Below, one piece after another: positions 46,235 through 58,394 of a DNA stretch of 64,000 bases (positions are counted from its first letter, which is position 1; every line of letters starts with the position of its first letter). A model generated the notes under the pieces. It had not been told where the DNA came from and made no database searches. It worked only from the letters and a program-made list of their open reading frames with translations. Origin of the DNA: Moniliella sp. 'wahieum' (lineage: Eukaryota; Basidiomycota; Moniliellomycetes; Moniliellales; Moniliellaceae); assembly GCA_003971905.1 (NCBI GenBank), contig RSEE01000099.1, forward strand, positions 1-64,000, in the 5' to 3' direction. The position numbers and the translations under genes were made by a program.

Positions 46235-47378
46235 GCTCGGCAGAAAGAGCGGAAGGGTGGGGGGAAGGAGAGAAAGCGGGAGGGGAAGACAGCGGCCGAG
46301 GACGCAGACGGGCAGCTTTTGTACCAGCCGAGCGCAGGGCAGGGGAGGGCAGGTAGCATCCCTGCAGGGGGGGCGGCGAAGCCAAGCGTGACGCGTGATG
46401 CGAGCCGCGGCGGGGCAGTGGTGGCGCTTGGCCAGGGTTCGGTGTCTCACTGACGCAGCCCTCCGTCGAGAATCGGAGATCGGAGTACTGGGACTGCGTC
46501 GCAGGTCTGAGCAGCACACAGGCCAAGTGGCTCAGGGTGCCGAGCATGTTCGGTCTGGGCAACTGGCAACCCTGAGGCAACCCAGACACCCCCGCAGCCC
46601 CCCGGCCCCAGTGGGCTGAAGCGCTGAAGGATGATCGATGATCGATGAGCGTGTGACCGATGGATGTGACAGTGCCGAGGCGCCGGCGCTGCGCCAGGCT
46701 GCGCCACCCCGCGCCGCACACGGCAAGGGGCACACCACACCACACCACTGGCGGGTCGGAGAGCATCCACTCGGCCTCAGCGCATCAGCACATCAGCTGA
46801 GGGCTCGGCTGAGCTGAGCGTGTTGGGGACGTTGAGGCTCAGCGCCTCAGCGCGGTGCAAGACCAACAGAACACAGACCGGTCCTCTTGGCGCTGCGGCG
46901 CTGATGTGCTGATGTGCTGATGCATGATGCACGCACGATGCACGGAGGCTGCACTGATGCACTGGCGCCAATGATCGACGCTATCATCGATCATCGATCA
47001 ATATTCAATGCTGGAGCGACGACGATCGAAAGCAGGGGCGGGGGAACGTGGATATTGGATGGAAGTGGAGTGCGCTGAATATTGGATGGGCCGCCTGCTG
47101 CCGCTCGGCTGAGTGAATTTCGACGAGGGCATGCCGAGGCAGAGTCCACCCAACTGGGTCCGAGCCCCTGCGCCGTCTCCTCCATCCATCTGCACCGTGC
47201 GGGCTGGCTACATGCGGCTACAGAGCCCAGTGGCCGAGCAGCCTGCGCCCGTCTGTGTGAATACAAATGCATCTCACATCCCCCGCGTCCATCCCATGTC
47301 CAACACTATGCTCTCTGCTCCCTTCTCCCACAAGTCTCCCGTAAGCGCCGTAAGCACCAAGCATAAGCACATCACATG
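46235..47378. other. spacer with mixed heptad arrays
   Basis: No gene is supported. The spacer includes ATCGATG-type repeats near 46630, AGCGCCTC/AGCTGAG-like material near 46780-46860, TGATGTGC octamers near 46905 and the mixed ATCGATC/AATATTC array. Confidence 0.5.
46986..47006. repeat. mixed ATCGATC / AATATTC heptad array
   Basis: The array reads ATCGATC ATCGATC AATATTC in one phase, then AATG. The change from a GC-containing to an all-AT palindromic core keeps both period and symmetry. Confidence 0.88.
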
Positions 47379-48962
47379 TTACACCACCACCTGCATCCAC
47401 TCTCCCGAACGCACTTCTTCCTCCAGCCGCGCCCGCAGGCTCTCCGTCAGCTGCTCCTCATCGGCCCTGCATCGCGAGCAGGAGCAAGGGCCGAATGCAT
47501 AGTCCTGCCACAGACGCGCTCGCCGCACACGCAGCAGGGCCATCCGCTCCGTTGGCCCCGCATCCGGCGTGGCAAGCAAGTTGGGAGGCAGATAGGACGC
47601 CACCAGTTCCTCTCCTGCCTTGATGGGCCGCAGAGCAAGCACTGTGACCCTTGTTGCAGGCCGCACCGAAGACGTTCCCTGGGGCAAATGCCGCACCGCC
47701 ACATTTGGCTCACACGAGTGGTTCAGTTGGCTGTGCACCAGATCTGTACAACCCCACACAGCAAAAGGTTAGGATCTACCCTGCCAACGTTTCGGACAGC
47801 AGGCCGCAGCAGGAGGAACAGTGTACTCACACAAGCTTCCGTGGTTCTCCATGTTCACATTCGCCCTCCCCACCAATTTATCAAACGAGGTAAAGTTGAG
47901 CAAATCCTCCCCAAATCCAGGCGAAAGCGGCTGCAGCGGCCACCATGATGGATTGGGGGCCGACTTTTTCCGCAGAGGTGTCGGGGTCGAGACGGCGATG
48001 GAGCTAGACTCCTTCAAGGCAAGCAACTCGGTTGCCTGGGCCGATGCAGAGGCGCGTGCGTCCGGGTCGGGGTGCAGGGCAGCCCGAGTCAAGACCATGG
48101 CCGTTTCCAACAAGGTCCGCCAGGTTTCCACCGACGAATTTTGGACAACAAACGTACTCGCAAGGGAATCGTCGTTGGGCTTGTGAGACCGACGACCCAG
48201 CTCGGACAGGGTAGCCAACGAAGAAAGATGCATACGAACCTCGTCGGTCGAAGCAAGAGGAACGCTGTCTGCTGGCCCAGCCACAAGGGCGGATTGGGGG
48301 CGAGCCGTGTAGGCCTCCGTCGACCGGTCTGCGGAAGAGGGAAGGTGAAGCGAGAGGGGACGGTGGCCATCGTCCTTCGCATATGTTTGAAGAATGCGGG
48401 CCAAACTGCGAATCGAAGCAAAACCCGCCCCCCAAGTGTGCTGAGCACACAGGTCCAAGAGCCTTCCTGCCTCCGGGTTCACCCCGGCACACAGCAAGGC
48501 ATGGTGACTTCGCATACCCCACTCTTGACACGCCGAGCTGCACCAACGGAACGACAGGCAGTGCCGCGCGAAGTGCATCCACGGGCGGCCCGCACGGACG
48601 ACAAGGTGTAAAGCAGGCATCGCACAGCTCGCCTTTCACCACATGCCTACATATTCACCTGGGGGGTTGGGCACGTAGGCATCTTCACAGAAGACAATAC
48701 TGCCCTCTGGAATATCCACAGCGGCGGTCAAGCATTTCCCCCGATTCCCGTTGGCTTTTCCAGCATCCTGGGTCTGCACGTTGGTTGGTAACGCAAGGTG
48801 GGTGTCAACCTTGGATGTGGGGATATCCGAACGGGCTTTGGATTTCTTCTTGTTGCTCTCTTGGGCTTGGGAGCAGGGACCGCTGCGGGCTCCGAAGTGG
48901 GGCCGGCGGACGGACCAACTGCTGGGGGGGTGTGATGCGTCCGAGGTAGGGCCGGGGGGCAT
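47379..48962 (-). CDS. SET5: SET5/SMYD-type SET-MYND lysine methyltransferase
   Basis: This is a protein lysine methyltransferase of the SMYD/Set5 group; yeast Set5 modifies histone H4. The start is MPPGPTSDASHPPSSW at 48962. A split SET domain begins with GKCLTAAVDIPEGSIVF. A MYND zinc finger follows (CDACFTP..., WCSSACQEWGMRSHHALLC). The core SET motif LYLVHSQLNHSCEPNVAV is formed across an 87-nt intron (47744-47830, GTGAGT...CAG). IKAGEELVASY and a post-SET FGPCSCSRC cysteine cluster complete the domain. Length is about 500 residues, as in yeast. Two or three frame breaks lie near 48640 and in the MYND part. It shares a 278-bp divergent promoter with MSH2. Confidence 0.86.
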
Positions 48963-49240
48963 AGTGGACAGAGGTATGGAGGGGGTAGTGGGCCTTCACC
49001 GCCTCGGTCTGGAGGGAAGGGAGCGAGGGAGCGGAAAAAAAAAAGCGGGCAGGCAAGCGGCGCCCACAGCACCAATGTTTCAACATCATCTGACGTAAGG
49101 ATCCGGCGCAGGGGGCGTGGCGACGCGAACGCGACGGGTGCGGGGTGGCCACGCGTCGCGCCGCGAGAGGGAAAGGCGCGGAGCGCCGCCGCTTGGCCCA
49201 CAGCCGCTTTCGTCCCACCATTCATCTCTTCTGGCGCGCC
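48963..49240. promoter_or_regulatory. divergent promoter SET5 / MSH2
   Basis: Only 278 bp separate the two opposite start codons, so both genes must share this control region. It is GC-rich, with an A10-type run near 49036 and an ACGCGTCGCG stretch near 49152 that recalls MluI-box (ACGCGT) cell-cycle elements. The regulatory reading is inference. Confidence 0.5.
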
Positions 49241-52200
49241 ATGTCGGGTCTCATGTACGCCTCCTCTTCCAACGCGGGTGCCGGCCCCGGTGCGCAGTAC
49301 GAGTACGACGCAGCCGCCGAGCGCAGCTTTGTTGCCTTCTTCAACTCCCTTCCTTCCTCCGACGCGGGCCTCGTGCGTCTCTTTGACCGCGGCACGTTCT
49401 ACTCGGCCCATGGTGACGATGCAGCGCGTCCCGACAGCGTGTACCGCACCCGCAGTGTTATCAAGCAGCTCACCGGCGCCAACAGTGCCCTGCTCCCTAG
49501 CGTCACTCTCAACGCCGCTGCAGCCAAGAGTTTCCTACGCGACGCGCTCAGTGCCAAGCAAATGCGCGTCGAAATCTACTCCAACGGCGGAGGCGGAAAG
49601 CGCACTGCGAGTTGGTCTATTACCAAACAAGTATGTGCTGCCTTTTTTCTTGTTGTATCTGCCCCACTCACACTTCATTGGTTCAAAGGCGTCTCCAGGG
49701 AACTTGCAAGAGGTCGAGGACCTGCTCTTGCCAACAGCGACATGCTCGTCTCTCCCCTCGTTGTCGCATTCAAGATCAAGACGATCAAGGGTTCCATCCA
49801 TGTCGGTGCCGCATTTGCTGACGCGACCAATCGCCAGCTGGGTGTGGCCGAGTACGTTGACAATGAGCTGTTCAGTAACACGAGGTGCGTCCCCGTCTCG
49901 CGCATGACCTGATCCCTCCCCCTTGCTGACCCCTGCGCCCCTCGCCGCAGTCTCTGCTAATCCAAGTCGGGGCCAAAGAATGCATCTTGCCAGAGGACAA
50001 GAAGGACAGTGATGCTGAACTCCAGAAGCTGCGAGCCGTCGTGGAACGCTCCGACTTGGTCGTCACCCCAGTGAAACGGGGAAGCTTTGACGACAAGGAA
50101 ATCGATCTGGATCTTGGTCGCCTGCTCCGCGCCTCGGGATCGAACAGCGGGGACGTCAGTATGGCCGATGCCGCCGAGACTGGAACTGGGACAGCGTATC
50201 TGCGCTTCCCGAGAGTGAACTCCGTCTGGCTATGGGCTCTCGCAGCTCTCATCTCTTACCTGCACCTTACCGGTGACGATGCCAATTTTGGCGCATTTAC
50301 GCTGGCCACGCACGACCTGGGCCAGTACCTGCGCTTGGATGCATCTGCCATTCGCGCGTTGGGTCTGTTCCCTGATCCCTCCGGGGTGGTGGATCCAACC
50401 GCAATGCCAGTCTCTTTGGATTGCTCAACAAGTGCCGGACGGCCCAAGGAACGCGTCTGCTGGCCCAGTGGATCAAACAGCCACTGCGCAACCTCCACGC
50501 CATTAAAGAGCGCCAAGATCTTGTTGAGCTGTTTCTGGACGATGTCAGTCTGCGTTCTTCGCTGCAAGACGAGTTTCTCAAGGTCATGCCGGATCTTCAG
50601 CGCCTGAGCAAACGTCTCCAGCGCGGCGTGGCCAGCCTGGAGGACGTAGTTCGGATCTACCAAGCTGCCCTTCGCCTTCCTGGTATGATTGAGAAGCTGG
50701 CCGATGCTCGTGCCACCTCCACGTTTGACCTCCCTGCGGGAGAGACGAGCGCGGTGGCCTCTACGTTGGACCGTCTGCTCCTCACGGGGCTCGAACAGGG
50801 ATCGAAAGCGTTGGAGAATTTGGTCGCGATGGTGGAGGAGGTACTGGACTTGGATGAGTTGGCCAACCATTCTTTCGTCATCAAGCCAGCCTTCGATGCG
50901 ACCCTGACGGAGATCCGCCAGCAACTGGATCAAGTGCGAGATGGGCTTGAGGCAGAACACAAAGCTGCTGCGCGGGAGTTGGGACTGGAGATGGGCAAGA
51001 AGCTGCACTTGGAGCTTCACTCGACCTATGGGCATGTATTCCGTGTTACGCGAACTGAGGCCAAGGCGTTGCGCACTGCAACCAAGAACAAGTACCACGA
51101 AGTATCCACCCAGAAGAACGGCCCTCTTCCGTACCTCGTCGTTGAAGGAGCTCAGTGACGACTTTGCCGAGCAGACGGCCGCCTACGAACAGCACAAGCA
51201 GGGGAGTAGTCACCGAGATTATTGCGACGGCGGCGACGTATGCGCTACGCTGGAGCAATCAACGTAGTGATCGCAACCCTCGACGTGCTGTTGGCCTTTG
51301 CATATGTGTCAGGCTCAGCACCCGATCCGTATGTCAAGCCCCAGCTCCTGGTCGACGAGGACGTGCCCATGGACGAGACGCATGAAGGCGAAGGTGCCCC
51401 GCCGCCAAAATCCACCGCGCCTCTACGCTTGACCAAGGCTCGGCATGCATGCGTGGAAGCTTCGGATGACATTACTTATCGCCAATGACGTGGACTTGGT
51501 CCAGGGAGAGTGAATTTGCCATCATTACGGGTCCCAACATGGGTGGCAAGAGTACCTTTATCCGTATGGTGGGTGTCATTGCCGTTTTGGCCCAGATTGG
51601 CTGCTTTGTCCCAGCGTCGGCATCGGAAGATGGACGTGCGCCGCAGGTGCCAGTGTTCGATGCAGTCCTATGTCGTGTGGGGGCGGGCGATAACCAGACG
51701 AAGGGTGTGTCAACCTTTATGGCGGAAATGCTTGAAACGGCCACCATTCTCCGCACCGCCACGCGCGATAGCCTGATCATCATTGACGAGCTTGGCCGAG
51801 GAACGTCGACGTACGATGGATTCGGTTTGGCCTGGGCCATCAGTCACCACATTGCCACCAACATTCGGGCAAAGTGTCTGTTTGCGACCCACTTCCATGA
51901 GCTCACCACATTAGCCAACCAACTTCCTTATGTGCGCAACTTGCATGTTGTCGCGCACGTGGAAGGGGGTCGGACCCAGGATGGAAAGCCTCTGACGAGA
52001 GACTCGATCACTTTGCTGTACCAAGTCGCTCCAGGCGTAGGCGATCAGAGCTTTGGTATTCATGTTGCCGAATTGGCCCATTTCCCCCGTCCATCATCCG
52101 CCTGGCCAAGCGCAAGGTGGAGGAACTCGAAGGTCCTGAGGGGCAAGGGGATGGAGTGCCCGCGCCGGTGGCCCAAGATGAAGAGGCTGGTGCTGGGATC

Positions 52201-52389
52201 GTGGAAGAGTTTATGGCGGAGTGGGCGCGTCGGTCAGCAAGTGTCAAACGGCTCCGCCTGGAACAAGGAACGGAGGAGGATAAGGCAGAAGCGACCAAGC
52301 AAAAACAGCTGTTGCAACAAATGGTTGAGGAGTGGAAGGACAAGTTTGAGGGAAATGCTTGGGTCCGCAATGTCTTGGCGTCGTTTTGA
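49241..52389 (+). CDS. MSH2: DNA mismatch repair protein MSH2
   Basis: MSH2 is the common subunit of MutS-alpha and MutS-beta, recognising mismatches in the nucleus. The start [13 protein letters not shown] leads into the mismatch-binding domain with [17 protein letters not shown]. Introns lie at 49631-49688 (GTATGT...AAG) and 49885-49950 (GTGCGT...CAG). Core and clamp segments ([28 protein letters not shown]) precede the ATPase: Walker [40 protein letters not shown], Walker [18 protein letters not shown] and the His switch [10 protein letters not shown]. About six one-base frame breaks occur, including a GAG codon apparently reduced to AG at the second splice junction. A charged coiled C-terminus ends WVRNVLASF. 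Length is about 1000 residues. Confidence 0.95.
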
Positions 52390-52766
52390 TTGCGATCCCA
52401 TTCGTCAATCAAGCTCAAATCGTCTCTCCTCTCCTCTCCCCTCTCACTGACTTGTTCTGTCGCGCCCATGTGTTCGAATGCCCACAAGCCAACCCACTCT
52501 AAACCCTTGGCCAGCATGACACGCATGCCAACGCGTTTTCGCAGCTTTTCTGTTGAATACATTTGCCAGTTTTGGTTTTGTCAAAGAGCTTCACCTGCAA
52601 AAAGTTCTCTCGCTGCATACTAGCTGTGAGGCTCTGAAGCCAGTGGATATATGCCTGCTCCTTCGGCCTTCGTCAACTGCTAGACTTGCGTCGAAAACAG
52701 TGGTAACTGCCAATACGATCGTGCAACAGGAGGTAACAAAAGCGACAAAATAATCACTAAAAAAGT
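52390..52766. other. spacer between MSH2 and tRNA-Ile
   Basis: This is a T-rich 3' flank. No gene is seen. Confidence 0.5.
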
Positions 52767-52861
52767 GGTCAATATGAGGCTTGAACTCATGACCTTGGCA
52801 TCACCAACACTCCCTTGAGGATGTATTAGTACCACGCTCTGACCAACTGAGCTAATCGACC
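52767..52861 (-). tRNA. tRNA-Ile (AAT), intron-containing
   Basis: On the minus strand the acceptor stem GGTCGAT pairs with ATTGACC, and the D-arm is TAGCTCAGTTGGTCAGAGC. Anticodon AAT is at 52825-52827, and the anticodon stem TGGTA pairs with TGCCA. A 22-nt intron (52802-52823) follows base 37. The T-arm ATGAG-TTCAAGC-CTCAT is perfect, and a T6 terminator lies just downstream on the minus strand. Confidence 0.93.
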
Positions 52862-53680
52862 AATGCGTCCTTTAAACCCGCGGAGACAAATCTTGCAGCC
52901 CCAGTAGCCCGCTCTAGTCTTCCACACAAGAATCTCATGCGATACTTTATAGATGTCTTCGCTTCATTGCCCACTTTGGGTACTGCACCATGAACCTTTG
53001 GAGGAGGTAAGGACGAATGCGTTTGCCTAGTTGTTTTACCCTACTATACAGAGAGTGGGCGCGGTGCGGTGTTGTGGTGAAAACGATGGGATCTGGGGCG
53101 AGAGGACGAAACGCACGCTAAACAATGGGCGCAGTTGCGGACGTACTAGTGTGTAGTCAATCACCGACGCGAGGGAAAGACAGATGCCATGGAGGGCGTG
53201 CAACAAGGCGACTAGCCACTGAACTGACTCTGGCTGGTCGAAGGACACATCCAATCAGACGCCTACAGTAACTGAATGTAGATAGCTTGGAATCGATAAC
53301 GCCCACACTTTGCTTCACAAACCGTCCCAGGGTTCCACGAGTGCTAACAACGGAACAGGCTCCAAGCAATGCAATGCCAAGTATCGTACAATGGCTCTAT
53401 GCGCGACAGACAAGATCACAGCAAACGCGTGTAGTGATCCGCGGGGAAATCAAATTCGAGTGCTGCGTCAAAAGCAGCTGGAGTTCTGGTAGTCGTTCAG
53501 TCGGAGCAAAGAGAGGGATGGCAGGAAGAATTGTGGCTCGAGGAAGGCGTGCAAGAATGAGGACAGAAGAGTGATCTGTGATAAAATGATTTAGAGAGGC
53601 ACACCTGCCTGTCCGGGTCAGACCCAACATGTATGCACCACATGGCCGGGGATGATCGATGACCTCTAACATTTCCGACT
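52862..53680. other. spacer, no supported gene
   Basis: This is the upstream flank of the tRNA and the 3' flank of the PDX1-like gene. Composition is less GC-rich than its surroundings. No conserved gene or repeat is recognised. Confidence 0.5.
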
Positions 53681-54640
53681 TTACAGACCGTAGCCAGCAA
53701 TGACATCCTCGAATGTGGGCTTCAAAGAGTCCCGCGTCGGAGCTGGAGTGGCGTCGGAGGCCGGAAGAGCAGATGCTGCCGCTTTCTTGTGCCCTACTTC
53801 GACCAAGCCGCCAATGATGAGGGTGCGGAGGGCGTCCCCAGTTAGCTGGAAAAGGATAAGGAACATGGTAAGCCCTTCTGCACAACATGAATAGGGAAAG
53901 AAATGCAAGAACATACCCCTTGAGGTGCAGTTGGCGCGTCCGCCTTGGCGGCTGCAGGTGCGGCGGGCACGTTCGGTGTAGCAGGGCTGGCCCCACCACC
54001 ATACAGGGTAGCCACACCGCGTGGGGAGGGGTATACGTGCCCGTGGGTGACGAGGCTTCTCCAACGTACGCAAGTACATCTCCCTTTGTCAAATGGCCAT
54101 GAATCCCGTCCCCTTGATCTTGGTTGGGTCGTCAATATGCTTTTCGATGAGAAGACGAGCGACCGATGGCATATACGGCCCACCAACTGGCGAGCTCCTC
54201 CGTCTCCTTAGCAGCAGGTGGCGCTGGGGAGGGAGGAGGAGCGGGGGTTTCAGCAGAAGGGGGCGCGGCGGGTGTGGCATCTTCATCCTTTGGAATCTCA
54301 ATGTTGGACAGGTCGTCCCTCTTCGGCAAGGAGAGCAATGGTTTGTCCGACCGGCACATCCTTGCTCCCGTTGGGAACAAGAATCTTGGCCAGAACACCA
54401 TCCTCGGGCGCCTCAACGTCCATGGTGGCTTTGTCAGTCTCAATATCAAGCAGGACGTCGCCCTGGGAGTAAGACTGGCCCTCCTTGACCTTCCACTCTG
54501 CCAGACCGCCCTCGGTCATGGTCGGGCTCATGGCCGGCATAGCCATCTTGGTAATGGCTGCGCGCCGCGGCTGCGTGGAATGCACGGGTGGCGAAGCGTG
54601 GGGCCAAAGAGAGGCTGATGGCAGTGCGGGCAGCCAGCAT
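53681..54640 (-). CDS. PDX1: pyruvate dehydrogenase E3-binding protein (PDX1/PDHX-like)
   Basis: This mitochondrial matrix component of the pyruvate dehydrogenase complex anchors dihydrolipoamide dehydrogenase (E3). The start MLAARTAISLSLAPRF with RAFHAAAAR is a good mitochondrial presequence. A lipoyl domain follows: MAMPAMSPTMTEGGLAEWKV and the lipoyl-lysine motif DIETDKATMDVEAPEDGVL. After an Ala/Pro linker comes the E3-binding domain (MPSVARLLIEKHIDDPTKIKG, HLTKGDVLAYVG). A 71-nt intron (53846-53916, GTATGT...CAG) leads to LTGDALRTLIIGGLVEVG and the terminal TFEDVIAGYGL. The catalytic acetyltransferase domain of E2 is absent, which separates PDX1 from E2. Length is about 296 residues. Three one-base breaks lie near 54560, 54320 and 54105. 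Confidence 0.88.
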
Positions 54641-55334
54641 TGGGTCGATGGAAAGGGGACGCGCGGCAAGAAGGGTGGTGGTGGTAATGGGGAGGATGGG
54701 GCGAGTTGTGCGCACGGATCACCCACTGCCCCCGCCCCCACCCTCTCGGCGTCGACTGCGACCAGCCACAGCCTGCCACAGCACTGGCGAGCCGTTGCGC
54801 CCAGCGAGCGCCCTGCGCCTCAGCTTTCCGCCCCGTGCGGTTACTAATTAAATACAGCCGGCGGAAGTTACATAACCCAGCGTCACAGTAGTCCAGTGCC
54901 TGGGGGCGCTAGGGCGCTGTGACAGGGTGGAGTTGATTTCCGTGCCAAGTTGTCCGGCTGGATAGACGGATTTCCTCCCCGCGTCTTATCCATCTTGTCG
55001 ACCTTGAATCGTTGGCTCCTTTGGGCTTCCTTCGTCCTCTCGCCAGCTGCTAACGTTTGTGGCTTCGCTCAGATGATGGCACTTTCCGTGTCGCTCGTGT
55101 CCCGCCTAGCTGCCTCTTCGGGCTTGAATATGCACCGCTAATACACAAGCTAACGAGATGCCGTTACGAGGTGGTTCGGCATTCAGAGTGAGTGAAATGT
55201 CATTTTCGGTGAATCCGAAGCGATATTTCTGAACACGGACTTTTTTTCGTGTCCCGCTCATATAAAACTCGTTTGCGACGACTGGCGTGCTGGTCGTCGC
55301 CACCATCTCCACCACCCTGTCCGGTTCCCCAGCC
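54641..55334. other. divergent spacer PDX1 / HIS3
   Basis: About 690 bp hold the promoters of both genes. An AT-rich TTACTAATTAAATAC stretch lies near 54841 and TATAAAAC near 55262, about 70 bp before the HIS3 start. No gene is seen. Confidence 0.5.
55262..55268 (+). promoter_or_regulatory. TATA box of HIS3
   Basis: A TATAAAA sequence lies about 70 bp upstream of the HIS3 start codon, a typical spacing. Confidence 0.5.
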
Positions 55335-56003
55335 ATGTGTGCACCCGACGCGCAAATTCGCCAGGCCACCATCAGCGTGTGACGGGGGAGACCAGCATTG
55401 ATCTCACCCTCGCTCTCGACACATCCCCTGCTGCGCCCCAGACCATCTCTATTGCCACCGGGATCGGGTTTTGGACCACATGCTCACTGCGCTCGCCAAC
55501 ATGGTGGCATGTCCCTGACGCTGAAATGCAAGGGAGACCTGGGTTGACGACCACACCTGCGGAGGACTGTGCAATTGCGCTGGGCGAGGCGTTCAAACAG
55601 GCTCTCGGACCTGTGCGCGGCATTGCTCGCTACGGCACGGCTTTGCCCCGCTTGACGAGGCGCTTTCCAGGGCGGTGCTGGACATTTCCGGGCGCGGGTA
55701 CTGTTTACGGACCTGCACCTTCAGCGGGAAAAGATTGGTGATCTGTCGACTGAGATGATCCCGCACGGTTCCAACTCATTTGCAACAGCAGCACATGTGA
55801 CTCTTCATGTGGATGTGTTGCGCGGGGAGAATGATCACCACCGTGCCGAATCGGCCTTCAAGGCACTTGCGCTGGCCATTAAGCAGGCCACCGCTCGCAC
55901 TGGATCGACTGATGTTCCCAGCACTAAGGGTATGTATGCGCGCTTCGAGTTTCTTCATTCCCTCGAGCCGATGCTGACACGTGTTGCTGTAGGTGTGCTA
56001 TGA
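55335..56003 (+). CDS. HIS3: imidazoleglycerol-phosphate dehydratase
   Basis: This is the manganese-dependent enzyme of histidine biosynthesis that converts imidazoleglycerol phosphate to imidazoleacetol phosphate. The start is [14 protein letters not shown]. The family blocks are present in order: [32 protein letters not shown], the [16 protein letters not shown] segment, [17 protein letters not shown], and the second metal motif [21 protein letters not shown]. The last exon completes PSTKGVL after a 63-nt intron (55930-55992, GTATGT...TAG). Length is about 200 residues, as usual. Several one-base breaks cluster between 55378 and 55690, including within the first His-His-x-x-Glu metal motif, so that motif cannot be read directly. 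Confidence 0.93.
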
Positions 56004-56320
56004 GCCTGGCAAGTGAATGGTTGTTGTTGGGGGGAGGGGGAAGCACTGACGTGGGGGCGTTATTTACGTCGATCTGCTTCTGCTTTACGCCAAAATATGA
56101 GCCCCATAAGTCAAGGATACTCATTCCATCTGTTCTTTTGGCAGTTCGTGTTGTTATCATGCAAGACGAGATGCTTCGCCGCCATTCATTGCGCCTGGTA
56201 TAAATGACGAGGGAAGCAGTGGCTCAACAAGTGTAGCCAATGACAGCAATTTACACGGGGCTCATAAAGAGAATGCTTCAAAGGAGGAAACGATGAAGGT
56301 GGGAGGGCAGGGTATGGTGT

Positions 56321-57102
56321 TCATGCACTTATGGGGTCAAAGGGCGAAGGCAGCCCCACATAGGTACTCATCGTACCCGCTGGTACCAACCAGGAGCCAA
56401 GTGCCGTAACGGTTACTATTGCGAATAGCTCATGTGCATCAACATCCGTTTCTGAACGACAGAGCCAAGACAACGTCAGTACCTGGGCCAGAGCAAAACA
56501 GAGGACAAGAATACTGGGGTCCGATAGATGAGTGCTGGCGGCAAAGCCGATGGAGGGCTTGGACTTGTTCGTCTGGCTGTAGGTCTTATGGGAAGCATGT
56601 AGAAGCAAAAGGCAGGGACGAAGAGGAATTAGACGTTGGTGAGGGGCCAGTGAGGAGGGGGAATCAAGTCTTGGCTTAGTGGTTGTTGTGGGTGGGTCAT
56701 GTCAATTGAAGAAGAGGTTCCGGGGGAAGACAGATGACAGGGCGTAACTCGCCAAAACTTATCGGTGGTGGTTGGGACCAGGGATGAAGGTGATGTCCTC
56801 GCCCGTCCTGGGGAGAGCCGGATTGTAGGGAGAAGGAGTGGCGGAGCTGGCGGCGCAGCCGAAGCGGCAGGTCTGGAGAGGGTGGGCCTGGAAGCTCGGG
56901 TTGGGCCCCCACTGTGGGCTGCAGGGCTAGAATATGCATCTTCTTCGTGCAGGCATGCAAGAGGTATAAACATTCGCAAACGCGCCAAGGACCAGGGCGT
57001 AACGCCATCGGTTGGGTCCATTGGGTGGAGAAAAGGTGAATGGAGAGGGGGGGGCACACTGCGCGCCGCGATGCAAACGCTTGCCAAGCGGGAGAGAAGC
57101 AA
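56321..57102 (-). CDS. hypothetical protein with C-terminal membrane segments
   Basis: Support is weak. A frame from about 56320 to 56608 reads as a hydrophobic C-terminus with two likely helices (ILVLCFALAQVLTLSWLC and FAIVTVTALGSWLVPAG). Immediately upstream, Ser/Pro-rich frames extend to the Met of MLLSRLASVC near 57102 or MDPTDGVTPW near 57021. Joining them needs a frame shift or a short intron near 56630. I recognise no family. The segment might be only the last exon of a small membrane protein. Confidence 0.35.
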
Positions 57103-58394
57103 TCGAGTCGAGGGATAGGCCCGTGGAAGTGGCGCAAATCCCGTGTCGACCTCGCCGAAGCCCCGCTTGCGTGCAGGAACGGGGCGGGGTGGGAGGTACC
57201 GGTGCGGGATTCATTGGTACCCTGGGGGGGAGAGGAGAGTGGGAGGGAGTGGGAGTGGGGCGGAGAGGGTGCAGGAGAGCAGGAGGAGCAAACGCTGCGG
57301 CTGAGAGACGATGGCACGTGCAGACAAAAAAAGAGGGATGGCAGTGTGCAAGCAGTGGGGTTGGGCCGGGCGGGGTGGCCTGGTGGCTCGTGTTGGGGAG
57401 GGGGCAGGAAGATGGAGGGGTGGTGGGGGAGCCGAGGGGTCAGTCCGCCTGCTGCTGCCTTGCATCATGGTACTGCTGGTACCCCCGCGCTAGTGGCATG
57501 CCACCCACCATGAGTTCATGCCGTTCAACATTCATGGCTGCGTATCGGACTAGGACTCACTAGTCATAGTCACTGCGCTGACGCTCACAGACAGAGTCAC
57601 TGCTGGTACTCACTAGTCAGATGGCCAGCACTCTCTCGTCGCTCCGTCTCATTGATACGGTCCACGCTGGGGCGAATGAGTCGATGATTTGGATGCTCAA
57701 TCAGTAATCAGCGACATTGGCAGACCTGGTGGGGATGGTCGATGGGCTGGATGGGCAGGATGGCCTGGGAGGGCTTGGGAGTGAAGGATCGATGATTGAG
57801 CGCTGACGTTTCAAACCCGACAGGTGTACTGGCCTAGTGCGCCTGAACAGAGGCACGGAGAGTTTGTATTTCATTTGTGCGTGCGCTGGGAGCGCTGAGC
57901 GCGCTGAGCCTCCGCGCTGAGAGGCGCCCAACGCCACGTGCAGGTGACCTTGAGACACCAGGTGTGACACGTGACTGTCACGGGACCCCATGCTGGCGCT
58001 GCTTGCGCTTGCGCGTGGATGCCGTGCGCCAGGCCGCGTCGTTGACATGTGGGCGCTGCTTCGTTTGAAATTGGATGGCGGTTTGCCGTCTGGAAATTTG
58101 ATACCGGGTAGTACGGCAGGGGCGGCATGCATGCTCTGCACCATGTACCGGCCGCCTGGACTCGCTACCCAGCCAGTCTCTCTGCCCTCGTTCTCGCGTC
58201 ATCGATCATCGATCATCGATCATCTCCGACGCGCAGAAACCCAACACACTATCCACCGCTCCACAGACACGGAACGCTGCAATGCAGCGTTGCATGGGGG
58301 CACAGCCTAGTAGCCGGTTTGAAGCAACGCTCGGTCCATACATGCCATCCATACACAGACCCCACCTCAATCGTTTCGCCCCGTCGCGCATAGT
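57103..58394. other. spacer with heptad arrays
   Basis: G-rich and purine-rich stretches (57225-57420) are followed by CACTAGTC-type repeats near 57555-57620, AGCGCTG repeats near 57888-57920 and the ATCGATC array at 58201. No gene is supported. Confidence 0.5.
58201..58224. repeat. ATCGATC heptad array, 3.4 copies
   Basis: The array is ATCGATC ATCGATC ATCGATC ATC, exact throughout. Confidence 0.9.
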
